A stretch of 64,000 nt of DNA from the NCBI GenBank assembly GCA_021442155.1, contig CM038221.1:78508494-78572493 (forward strand), in the 5' to 3' direction. The notes under the pieces were generated by a model, which did no database searches, was not told the DNA's origin, and saw only the letters and a list, made by a program, of their open reading frames with translations. This DNA is from Cymbidium sinense. Its lineage: Eukaryota > Streptophyta > Magnoliopsida > Asparagales > Orchidaceae. Below, in pieces: positions 47,968-58,230 of the stretch (the stretch's first letter is position 1; each line of letters begins with the position of its first letter). Position numbers and translations under genes: made by a program.

Positions 47968-49070
47968 TCATGGGTAGTATTTCTCTAAACAGAGCCCATT
48001 GATTGGAAGTATCGGATGTTCCCCTTTATAATTAATAAGTTGATAAGATCCTCCTTGGTAGGCCTTCTCTATGATAAAAGGGCCTTCCTAAGTGGGTTCA
48101 AACTTATTTCCCATCTTTCGATGGGCAATAATCGATCTCTTTAGAACTAAAATAAGTTCTTTTATTTGAAAAGCTCTAGGGCAAACCAACTTGTTGTGAG
48201 CTTGAATCATTTTAGCTTCCTACAACTCGAGATTCTAGCATGCCCATAGGCGTCTCTCCTCCAAACCTTCAAGCTCTTCTAATCATAATCTGGCATTCTG
48301 CTCTGTAGTGATTTTACTACCCATTGCTATCTTTAGTGATGGGAGCTAAACTTCTAAGGGTAGGATGGCTTCAGACCCATACACTAAGGAGAACGGGTTA
48401 GCGTTCTGTATGTTGGTGCCATATGCCCACAAGTTTCAACTAGCTGCTCATGCCACTGTCGTTTATTATCATCGAGTATCTTTTTTAGTATATGGATGAG
48501 AGTTTTGCTAAATTCTTCTACTAGGCCATTCACTGTGGTATAGTAGATAATGGAGTATCTCCAATCTATAGTGTCTCCATGAAATGCTCTTGATTTCAGT
48601 GCTTTTGAATGCTACTCCATTAGCGGATATAATTTGTCCAGGCACCCCGAACCAATATACAATATGGTTCCTGAAAAACTAGAGCACATGCTAAGCTGTG
48701 ACCTCTCTAAGTGGGATTGCCTCCACCCACTTGGAAAAATAGTGGGTGGCAGCTAAGATGAAGAGATGACCCTTAGAAGAAGTGGGATCAATCTGACCCA
48801 CTATGTTAGTACCCCAACACTCGAATGGCCATGAGGCCAATGTAGGGTGTAGAATATTGGCTGCCGGTGCAAGACTACATCGTGTACTTGATATTTATGG
48901 CATCTCCTAGCTATATTTATGCAGTCTATAATCATTGAGGGCTAGTAGTATCCTAATCTATTGATCTTTGACTTCATCTTCAGATTGGATTGATGCACTC
49001 CACATAAACCTGAATGTATGTTAATCACGATCTCACGGGATTCATGTTTGTCTAAAAAGCATAATCACAT
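47968..49070 (-). pseudogene. Integrase, element 3
   Basis: From the N-terminus (right): a zinc-binding part (HSGLCGVHQ, then RRCHKYQ near 48,890; the last Cys of the usual CxxC-like pair is Tyr), the catalytic core (PFECWGTNIVGQI, GHLFILAATHYFSKWVEA, GQIISANGVAF, NGLVEEFSKTLIHILKK, KRQWHE), and the C-terminal part (NPFSLVYGSEAILPLEV, FEPT-EGPF, GLCLEKYYP then stop at 47,968-47,970). In the core the first acidic residue is Asn (48,805-48,807) and the second is Ala (48,622-48,624); the Glu is kept. Several TAG stops interrupt. Integrase would join the DNA copy to the chromosome; this one cannot. Confidence 0.88.
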
Positions 49071-49860
49071 TTGATTGAAAGACTGTTGGTATGAGGTGCC
49101 ATCCATAAGAGCATAGGAGAGAGCTCTTTGCTTCATCTGATGGACTTGTGATTTCTCTTGAGGTAGTTTACATGTGTTCAAGTAATATATGAATTGTTGC
49201 CTCCAATCTAGCTCCTCATATTTCTTGGCAACAACAACCTCTCCTTCAAGAAAGAGTCTCTCGATGAGTTCAACATCAATAAGGGATAAGAATTTTGTAT
49301 TTTGGACCCTTATCAGAATGGACTCATCTTTGGGACATGCTAACTCCTTGGCGAGTTTGGCCAAAGCATCTGCTATTGTGTTCTCTCCTCGAGGAATCTT
49401 GTAGATCATGACCTCAAGGATTTGGGCCAATAGCTTCATGGTGTACTCATGGTAGTGATGAAGCTTAGGTTTTAGAACCTTATAGACCCAGTAATCTAGT
49501 TGATGACCAACTGAGAATCCCCATAGATGTTGATGCTTTGCACACACTATAATGGCTAACTCCATACCGACAATCAAAGCCTCATACTTGGCTTCATTTT
49601 TGGTGCATGATTGGAGAGATAGTATGAGAATCTCATCACATCACTATCTGGAGTTAACATGATAATTCCTACTCTGCCTTTCCTGGAAGAGTAGATCATG
49701 GTTCTTCTCCTTTTCAAAAAAGCCACACCATTAAAATACATCTCCCAGTAGTGAATGCTAGTGTCCCCTAAGTTCATGATTTGTTCATCGCGGAGGTCAT
49801 CACTAAGTGGGGGAATCAACAAGAAGTGAGTTGCTAGAAATCTGCTAGTATCCTTTCACA
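49065..49860 (-). pseudogene. Archaeal-type RNase H (aRNH), element 3
   Basis: Frames at 49,574-49,822 and 49,065-49,577 cover it with shifts between them. It reads WEMYFNGVA (first catalytic Asp changed to Asn), RVGIIMLTPD, then after a frameshift NEAKYEALIVGMELA (the usual Glu of AEY is Lys), GDSQLVIN in another frame, and PRGENTIADALAKLA, in which the last Asp is kept. A second RNase H between the normal one and integrase is the hallmark of the Tat lineage. The C-terminal tail leads into integrase (SYALMDGTSYQQS). Confidence 0.85.
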
Positions 49861-50029
49861 TGAATGTGATGTTGAACTGTGAGAGAATCATGGACCAACG
49901 TGCTAACTGCCTAGATAGTGTCGGCTGTGTCATGAGATATTATAGTGGATTGATCTTGGAGATCAAGTTCACCTTATGAGAAAGCATATAGTGCCATATC
50001 TTTTGGGAAGCGAAGATTAAAGCTAGGCA

Positions 50030-50390
50030 ATGTTTCTAAATAGGTGGGTAGTTTGCTTCAGTAGGGATCAGACGATGGCTAAGGTAGTAGAGAGTGTTCT
50101 CCTTCCCTTCGTCGTTGGTTTCAGCCAACAAAGTGCCAAGGGAGTCTTCTAATACAGTAGTGCAAAGGATAAGTGGCCTACCCGGGATAGGGGCTGCTAG
50201 AATTGGCGGCTTCACCAAATACTATTTGATGTCTTCAAAAGCATACTAGACTTGTCATCCCACTTGAACTTAGCATCTATTTTGACAAGTGCTAAATATT
50301 ACTTACATCTCCCCGATAGATTGGAGATAAAGCACCTTAGATATGCCAACCACCTTCGGAATGATCTGAGTTGAGTTAGACTTTTAGGGG
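50030..50390 (-). pseudogene. Conventional RNase H and RT connection, element 3
   Basis: The frame at 50,036-50,218 reads PILAAPIPGRPLILCTTV, LLAETNDEGKENTLYYLSHR, TEANYPPI. It corresponds to 16,300-16,488 of element 2 and is followed on the left, via a tether, by aRNH. Confidence 0.8.
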
Positions 50391-51100
50391 GTGTCATTTC
50401 TAAGATAGCTTTGATCTTTTCTAGGTCTGTCAGTATTCCCTAGTGTTAGACAATAAACCCAAGGAACTTCTCTGAAGCTACTCCAAATGAACACTTCAGT
50501 GGGTTCATTTTGAGATTGAATTGTCTTAACTATTCAAAAACTACTCTCAAGTCAAAGAGATGGTCTCCCTTTCTTTACTTTTGACAACTAGATCATCGAC
50601 GTAGCATTCTACTTGATGATGAATGAGTTCATTGAAAATCTAAGTCATGGCCCGCTGGTAAGTAGCACCGATATTTTTTAGCCTGAAGGGCATGACTTTA
50701 TAACAATAGATTTTGATTTGGGTTTAAAAGGCAGTATTCCTCTCATCTTCGGGGGCCATCTTAATTTGGTTGTAGCCAGATAACCCATCCATGAAGGAGA
50801 ATATTGCATGAGATGAGGCAATGTTCACCATTAACTCTAGTTTAGGAAGTGGAAATTCATCCATTATTTAAGTCCCTGAAATCGATGCATATACGAATTT
50901 GGTCATTCTTCTTCTTAATTGGGACGACACTGGTTAACTAGGCAGTGTATTTTTCTTCCCTGATAAAGCCAGCATCAATCAATTTCTTGACTTCAGAAAT
51001 GACATGTTATTCGATTTCTAATCGCATGTGTTTAGGAGCTTGCATGATAGGTCTAGCATTAGGGTCTATTACTAGTTTGTAGACTACATGTTAGGAGATA
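50390..51100 (-). pseudogene. Reverse transcriptase, element 3
   Basis: It aligns with 16,690-17,412 of element 2. YVDD is intact at 50,592-50,603. The Gln codon after GYN is CAA (50,766-50,768), whereas elements 1 and 2 have TAA there. Other stops and shifts break the frame. Confidence 0.85.
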
Positions 51101-52075
51101 ATCCGCATCTCTTCATAGCTCCATGTAAAGCAGTCCTTAAACTCAGTTAATAGCCAAACTAAGTCATTATTTTCTTCTTCATTTAATAGAGAACTGATGT
51201 ATGTGGGGTGTGGATCATCTTCTATCCCGAGGTTGATTTCTTTGAGCTTGTCAATAGTTAAATTGATTTCTTCTTCAAATTTTGGAGGTGCATCTTTGAT
51301 TTGAGGATCATCAAAATCATTAAACACACCTCATCAAAAGAGTTAGTATGGTTTGCGAAGAACATATCAGATTCTAGATGATTTGTGACAACTAAGCAGT
51401 AATCACCATCATTGACTGGATGCACTATATCGAATCCTAGTCCTGGTCTTGATTGTGCATCCCTACCTTTATTATCCCATAACTTCAAAATACTCTGAAT
51501 TCTCTAGACCATGTGTAAGGACTCAAACCTTTCTTTACAAGATTATGAACACAAGGCGAGTTCCAATCAAAATGTATCCTCAAGTTTTACATCTACCTCT
51601 AGACTTGAGGATGATGATCCCAATAGAATCCCTTTGGCTTGACATCAATGGAGGATCTAGGGGCCTCCTTAACTACCAAACTCACAAGTTTTTGAGAAGA
51701 AAGTCAAGTTAGAGCTAAGGTTCCCAACTGCTAACTAATAGTTTTAAATGATCTTGATTCGAATACATTTATGCTTTGCTTGGAAGCCTGGTCTTCGCCA
51801 CTGTCAGGCTTGAGTGTCACCTCCAATGAGACCTATTGAGAGGGGTTGGTTGGTCTGCTAATCACATGAGACTCATTGTCTGAGCTGGATTCTATGTATA
51901 TGTGAATAGCAGGAGTACTCCTGTGAACTAGAACATACCCCGCTATGGGTCACCAACCGTGTGTCTTCCACCTGAATTGCCTCGATCTTCTCTACTCTAC
52001 ATGGTGGAGGTCGAGTCATCCTACCCATATGTCCATATGGTAGAATGAACTATTGGTAGAATGTGATATGCGGCT
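51091..52075 (-). pseudogene. Protease-RT linker, element 3
   Basis: At 51,091-51,327 a 78-codon frame reads FDDPQIKDAPPKFEEEIN, KEINLGIEDDPHPTYIS, LLTEFKDCFTWSYEEMRI, the acidic lead into RT typical of Tat elements. The rest (51,330-52,075) has no recognised domain and only short frames. Confidence 0.65.
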
Positions 52076-52390
52076 CTACCTCTTCCTCGATATTTCTTTC
52101 TCGCTCATTTGCACTTTCTTTCTTCTTTTCTTTTCTTTTTTCTTTTTCTTTTTCTTTTTCTTCTTTTTTTTTTCTTTTGTATTTGAACCTTGGCCAAATT
52201 TGTGAGAATAGGTGTTTTGATTTTGAGCAAGATAGTATGTTACATCCTCATATATCTCGACCTCTCTAATTGAGAATGACTTTTCATCTCCTTTGACACA
52301 GTATTCGATTATATCTTTTCGAAACTTGATGCACTGATGAAGAGAGTATGGAACTATCTTATTTTGGTGTATCCAAGGCCTACCAAGCAA
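52076..52390 (-). pseudogene. Protease C-terminal part with poly-Lys expansion, element 3
   Basis: The 104-codon frame begins LGRPWIHQNKIVPYSLHQC and includes VEIYEDVTYYLAQN. It ends in a run of Lys with some Glu and Arg, encoded by a pyrimidine-rich repeat on the + strand (CTTTTT/CTTTTTT units, 52,117-52,180). In elements 1 and 2 the tract is shorter and more mixed. It is probably a microsatellite grown after inactivation. Confidence 0.7.
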
Positions 52391-52961
52391 AGCAATGAAC
52401 GATATTTTGAATAAACTATATAGAACTTGGATTCAATCTTCCAGTCACCTATTTCCAAAGGTAACACTATGGAGCTTAAAGCCCTCTCACCCTATTCATT
52501 GAATCCTCTCAACATCATTCAATCTCCTCAAAGTTTAGAGATGTCGATCTCAAATAGGCAAGGGTTTTCAGGCTCATAATGTTTACTGATGCACTTGGAT
52601 CAACCAACACCCTAGAAAGTTTGAATCTTCCCATATCCATTATGATGTAGAGGGGACGGTTGTGCTCTATATCCCCCAAAAGAAGGTCTTCATTAGTGAC
52701 TGTGACTCTCTGGGCCTCTCTTGAATAATGTGCCTCCTCTCTAATAATGGTCAATTGAGCTAAGCATATTTTTGGATCAAGAAGAGCTTTGATCAATGAC
52801 TCCCTCATCTCTTTGGATAAGATAAGGGCATCATATATGCTTAGTTTAGCTGGCAACTTTCTTAGGTGAGCGAGGACATTGTAGTCAACTAGGCTGATCC
52901 TCCATAAGCATATCCATGGGTGGAGCATCCTGTGGAGGGGCTTCTTGGTCATTAGAACCAA
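52391..52961 (-). pseudogene. Protease N-terminal part and spacer, element 3
   Basis: The 148-codon frame (52,515-52,961) reads KLSIYDALILSKEMRESL, then GRFKLSRVLVDPSASVNIMS. The catalytic Asp is kept (residue 121 of this frame, 52,599-52,601), unlike element 2. A frameshift after LRSTSLNFEE separates it from the second half. Confidence 0.8.
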
Positions 52962-53059
52962 GGACTTATTTCCCTTATCTTGAGGTGCTGCCTAGGAGGT
53001 AGAACCTTGCACTGTGGAGGGTAACTTGGTGATCTCTTGTGGCGGGCTAGTGGAAGATT

Positions 53060-54060
53060 CTACACTGTCAGCATACCTACAACTTCTCCTAGGACCTCAA
53101 TGGATGATTCCAAGTCTATCTCAAGAGGTGAACCCATATTATTCAAAAAAGGAAACCATCTCTGAATCAGAAAGAGGATTATTGAGTTCTTATAATTATT
53201 AATACTTGAAGAGTTTTCTAAAGGAGTAAAATCAAATAACCCATCAAAGTGGCACATATGTAATTCAAACTAGCTTTATTCCTTTATTTCTTAGATTTAA
53301 ATGGAGGTACATAGTAGAAATCTAGTAAAGTAAGGGGTGAGGGATTTGATTCCCTCAACCACATTGATAAGTCACTAAGAGGAACTAGTCAAGTAGGAAT
53401 GGAGGTACAGCTTCTATTGGCTACTTGGTTATCTGGCAAGTATGGTCGCTGAAGCTCCCACTTTCCCCAAGTTATCTTTAGCACCTTATGAACCTTCCTT
53501 GATGTTGGAGGTTCAAGCAATCTCAGAAGGACAGTTTCTTGATTTTAGAAATAATCTTTTCAGAGGTTTGGGATAAAGAGATATCTCAACCTTCTTTTAT
53601 TATGAGAGGATCACATGTATCCCCAAGGATAACATGGATGGTTATACTAGATATTCCTTTTAGGTATAAATGCCGACTTGTAGCTATGCTCAAGCGGTCC
53701 TTAATATAAAAATCCTCCAAAATATGGCTGTGGTAGGGAAAAGTATATCATTACTCTTGCCCACTTCCTCAGGCTTCTGAATCTTTAGGTTCTTAAAGAT
53801 TTTCGACCTCCTCTTAAATGAATAAGGTTTGTTTAATTTATCCAAAAGAGTAGGTGGATGATAGCTACCTTAGGGTGGGTATGTATATAGAGTATGGGAG
53901 GAGTGAAGGCCATGGAGGCCTTGTGGTAGATGGGATGGAGAGGTGGTGGTAAAGAGGTAAGTGAGCTCGGTCTCTCACACTATCTCTAGCGGTTATTTCC
54001 CTTATCCAATCTACTACTGTTTCTTTTCATAGACTTTCTGTGGCTTTGGCTTTAATGATT
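53060..54060 (-). pseudogene. Gag C-terminal part, element 3
   Basis: It corresponds to 19,375-20,500 of element 2. Near 53,680-53,770 the minus strand reads FPYHSHILEDFYIKDRL, the decayed His/Cys motif. The other frames are short. Confidence 0.5.
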
Positions 54061-54239
54061 GATCTTGAAATGGTAATTGTTTGGACTCTCCTACTAGGCT
54101 AGCCGCCTTGTTGATTAACTTTTCAAATGTCTTAATAGTGAAACCTTTAAGCATGAAGGTGACGAGCCATGAATATTCTTTTTAATAATTTCAATAGCAT
54201 GTTTTCAATATGTGATTTGCATTTCATGCTTAAATTACA

Positions 54240-54548
54240 TCATCTAAGAATGTAATCAACATGGGACTTATCAAGGTGTTGTTGAGCTACAACGAGATCA
54301 CCCACAGTTACCCTTTGTTGAGCTTTAGCAAACCTCTTAATAAAGAGTTGCTCCAAGTCAACAAAAGTCTTTACTAAATCATTGGGGAGTTTGGCATACC
54401 AATCAAAAGCTATGTCTTCTAGGTTGCTGACAAAGAGATGGAACAATAATGCATCGCTGCCACCAACATTGCAATAGTTGGCCCCGAAGTGTGCTATATG
54501 TTGGCGAGGGTTCTCACTGCCATCAAAACTTTTGAAAGAAGGAGGCAC
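54240..54548 (-). pseudogene. Gag core (Retrotrans_gag-like), element 3
   Basis: This is the best preserved gag piece: PPSFKSFDGSENPRQHIAHF, LLFHLFVSNLEDIAFDWYAK, DLEQLFIKRFAKAQQ, VGDLVVAQQHLDKSHVDYI. The FDG...P..H...F, L..L...A..WY..L and F...F order is that of the Retrotrans_gag family in plant Ty3 elements. It continues beyond both ends in broken frames. Confidence 0.85.
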
Positions 54549-55740
54549 AAAACCCTTATGATATTGGATAGCATCGAATTCCTCTGGGTAGGGTCTACCC
54601 TTTAGAACTAATGAACCACCTCAGCTTTGTTCCAGCGCTTCTTTCACTTGTTGATCTACCATGAGTTTATTATCTTTTTCCTGTATGGAGGTATTGTACA
54701 GTACCTTCCTATACAAGTTAGTACTACCCTGCTCTAATGGAGGTGAACTCTTGGGTTGATCCAAGACATACAATAACTCAGTGACGTCTCCTGGTGGTGA
54801 TACGGAGCTTGATTCAGTGCTAGAACAATAACAAATCTTCAAGTCTCTTTCCCATCTTATCAATCATCTTTTGCTTGAGTTGTTGAAGGAGGTGTTGGTA
54901 GACTATATCATGTTGTTGTAACACCTTCAAACTAGGATGATCCCGAAGGAGGAACCTCAGTATCAACCATGTGTACCTCTACCGAGTCTTCCAACAAATC
55001 ATCCTCATCAAGGTCAAAGCTAACCTTCTCCTCTTTGAGGTCAGACCAATCATACCCTAGGATTTCTTTCTTCATAAAATCTGCTAAATATATCATAAGC
55101 GTCTAATTATGGCAAATACTCATGGTGACCAGTGGTGGGATTATGATCATAAATGGAGATACATCTGACCTCCCCTACTACTGGAGTGCTAACCTATGAG
55201 GGCTATGCTTACTGGAAGACACATGCTCATGACTGTCAACTACTATGGGTGGAGGGCTACCCTTCGGGGGATTTATCTCCATAGGGACAATAGAACTTCC
55301 CTTCTCCCTTCGCACTACTATCCATGCAGGTTGAGGTGATGGTGGTGGTGGTATGATGATGCTACGTTGCCACTCCTTCACCGGCAAGTGGGAGGTCAAG
55401 AGGAGAACTTCGCCTCGGTTGGTGGAGTGAAGTGGGATCCTTGGTCCATAGCGGATCAGTGGGGCTTTCTTCTCCCACGATCTGCTCATGGCTTTGGGTG
55501 GAACTATAGAAGATGGAACACTGGCGATAGTGGTAGTGGGTGTGGTGGACAACATCGATTGCCTCATGGGGGGCTCTCTTCTATGATGGATGGGTACCTA
55601 CAATGCTCGGTGTGACCAGCGTGGGTAGTGCGGAAATCTATGTGAGGCTATGTTGACTTTGCATATCTTTACCTCTACTAGTGATGTGAACTGATGCTCG
55701 GGCCTCTCGATGGATATGCTCACTTGAGGAATAACTGATC
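54549..55740 (-). pseudogene. Gag N-terminal linker and Pro-rich part, element 3
   Basis: It includes frames at 54,621-54,863 (end KLMVDQQVKEALEQS) and 55,178-55,567 (SSIVPPKAMSRSWEKKAP, PPPPSPQPAW, PPKGSPPPIVV). The latter is the counterpart of a frame at 4,448-4,801 of element 1 (PIPSKAMKTAFGEK). It is low-complexity and probably unstructured. Confidence 0.6.
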
Positions 55741-56510
55741 ATAAGTAAAAATGGGCATTGAACTTTGAGTATCCATAAGCCCTGCCAACATGGTGTAAAA
55801 CTATCTTGAGGCCAACATATGACCTTCTCCTATCTCTGATAGGTGTCTCATAATGAATTGGAAGTGAGGGTGATACTATGATCCTCTTGACATCTTTCTC
55901 TCCTTCAAAATCAAAAAGGGGGTGGAACTTATCTAAGTAAGCAAAGGAGAAACTACCCTGGGTGACCCCTCTTTTGTAATGTGAGATACTGCCTCTATGT
56001 CCTTGGCAATACGCACATGGTTTCACTTGATCTTGTGTGGCTCTATTAGCGGTTTGGCTTGGTGGAGTGGGAGACCCTACCTCAGGTAGGAGAGACTATC
56101 CACGAAGCAGGTAGCCTTCCCTTAAAGAAGCCAATGAGTGGGTACTAGCCACTAAGGCGATATGGGAACAACAACTGTAGCCATTAGGCTGGCAGCTGGG
56201 AACCTCTATCCTTCCTCTTTGTGAGGAAAACTTCAGAATCAGGGCATCTCAATATGGTTGATTGGCCTTCCGGCCACCACATTCTTCGATGGTGAGGGTT
56301 GCCCCCCTCACAAGTAATCCCAGCTCCCTCATCCTCAAAATGTATTAAATGAGCAAAATCAATTTGGGGGTGGCGGATCCAAGGCCAAATCCATCCCAAA
56401 TAGGAAGTGAACACATACTTATGTGAATCCATCATATTGTACTTGAGAAAAGCGACTAAGTTGAAATGAGTTGGAACTACTTGTGAAAACAAACTCAAAT
56501 TAGATTTTTC
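55741..56510 (-). pseudogene. Conserved N-terminal domain of unknown function, element 3
   Basis: The frame at 56,184-56,498 reads SHKYVFTSYLGW, then DFAHLIHFEDEGAGITCEGG, matching the FAFPHGMDLALD and LIHFGQGFEGARITCEG peptides of element 2. The start of the polyprotein is not clear; coding similarity begins just left of the hairpin array. Confidence 0.55.
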
Positions 56511-56539
56511 TACCTTGGTATTCTATTGACTTTTTAAAA

Positions 56540-57830
56540 TTGATTTAAAATTTGAACCCACACTCAACAATTTGAATATGTTAAGTGGGGCTCATTGAAT
56601 TTAGAGATTTTGAATAACTTGGAGGAGAGATTTTGAGTTCATTTGAGTTTAGAATCCACATTCAACAAATTTGTGTATGTTGAATGGGTTCAAATATTGA
56701 TGCTTCCATCGGTTCATATTTGAATTTGATTCTATGTTTTGGGACCATTTATTTAATAAAATTAAGTATGTTAAATAGAGGGTCAATTGATTATGTTTGG
56801 GATTACTCATTCAGCATATTTGGGTATGTTAAATGAGATGTGTAAAAATAATTTTCTTTTGGCTTGTTTGCCCATGACGTGTATCATGTGCGAATTTAGA
56901 AATGAAATCTTTATTTAAGAAATTTGTGTATGCTAAATAAAGCCCAAATATATTTAATTTTTTTTTGATTTTAAAAATGGGATCTTTACTTAGCAAATTT
57001 GTGTATACTAAATAAAGTCCAAATGTGTTTGATTTTTGTTTTGATTATTTTGAAAATGGGGTCTTTATTTAGCAAGTTTGTGTATGCTAAATAAAGCCTA
57101 AATGTGTTTGATTTTTTTTTATTTTGAAAATGAGATCTTTACTTAGCAAATTTGTGTATGCTAAATAAAACCCAAATGTGTTTGATTTTTTTTGATTTGT
57201 GCTATTTTTGAAAAGAGGATTTCTATTTAACAAATGTAGTATGCTAAATAGAATCCAATTTATTTTTAATTTTCTTTTTGAAAAATGAAACTCTCATTTG
57301 ACAAATTAGGGTATGTCAAATGGAATTCCAATGTATTTTGATTTTCATGATTTTTGCAAAGAGATTTCTATTTAACAAATTTGGGTATGTAAAATGGGAG
57401 ATCATATTTTATTTTTCAAAGATGAAATTTTGTGTGTGATTATTGCTTTTTTTGAAAGAAGGAAATTCCAACTTAACACATGTAGAATGTTTTGAGTGGA
57501 GTTTCAAATGGTGTAATTTTATTTGAAAATAAAACCTCCATTTAACAAAGTTGGATATATTGAAGATGTTCATTTTTTAATTTGTGCTTTTTGAAAGAAA
57601 GAAACTCTAACTCTACTATATATATTGAATATATTGGGTGGAGTTTCAATTTTATGATATGATTTATTTTTGAAGTGAAACCTTCATTCAATAAATTTGG
57701 GTATGTTGAATGAGGATTTTTATTTTCAAATATGTTCTTTTTGAAAGATGAATTTGATTTTGGTTTTGAAAAAAACCTACATGTAACAATTGTGAGGTTT
57801 GTTAGATGGGGTTGAGTTATATATTTTGTG
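56540..57830 (-). repeat. Tandem hairpin array in 5' leader, element 3
   Basis: About 15-17 units, 60-100 bp apart. Stems differ from elements 1 and 2 but pair: CTTTATTTAGCA (57,063-57,074) with TGCTAAATAAAG (57,085-57,096), 12 perfect pairs; CATTTGACA (57,295-57,303) with TGTCAAATG (57,314-57,322), nine perfect pairs; ATTCAACA with TGTTGAAT near 56,650-56,685. Loops are mostly AATTTGTGTA or AATTTGGGTA. Confidence 0.87.
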
Positions 57831-57938
57831 AAAAATTTTGTGCAAGTATTTTATTATGTGAACTTTGGGAAAGTGCTTTTGAAAAGTGATATTTTTATAA
57901 AGGATTTATTTTTTTTTTCATTTATAGAATGAACCTCA

Positions 57939-58066
57939 CCTTACCATAGAGATGGTAAGGAGGTTCAAAAAGGTCTTTAGTTATTTCTTTTAGTTAAATT
58001 TTATTTTCACCTATTGGGGGACCCAATAGGGGTTTTAAGACCTACATGGAGTGAGGTCCTAAAACC
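57939..58066 (-). promoter_or_regulatory. Three leader hairpins next to primer site, element 3
   Basis: CCTTACCAT (57,939-57,947) pairs with ATGGTAAGG (57,952-57,960). CCTATTGGG (58,010-58,018) pairs with CCCAATAGG (58,022-58,030). GGTTTTAAGACCT (58,031-58,043) pairs with AGGTCCTAAAACC (58,054-58,066) at all but one position. The last two are directly adjacent. The first shows a T-A to C-G double change against elements 1 and 2. Their place between primer site and gag is where retroviral packaging and dimer signals lie. Confidence 0.75.
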
Positions 58067-58210
58067 TAAAGGATGTTGGCTAGCTTAGCTTAAGAATGAA
58101 ATGAACTAAGTGCCAATGGAAAATAAAGATAGTCTCAAACTCATATAAAATATAAATCCACTATCGATACTTAGAGACGACGATCATTTACCGAAGATGG
58201 AGAGAGGAAC

Positions 58211-58230
58211 CATCCCGAGTGAAATCGCCA
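58211..58230 (-). other. Primer binding site, tRNA-Arg-like, element 3
   Basis: The + strand reads as a tRNA 3' end finishing CGCCA. Against the plant tRNA-Arg end as I remember it (finishing GGAGTCGCCA), about 16 of 20 bases agree. It lies 8 bp from the LTR edge at 58,239. tRNA-Arg is the primer described for Ogre elements, which supports the lineage and fixes element polarity. Confidence 0.65.
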
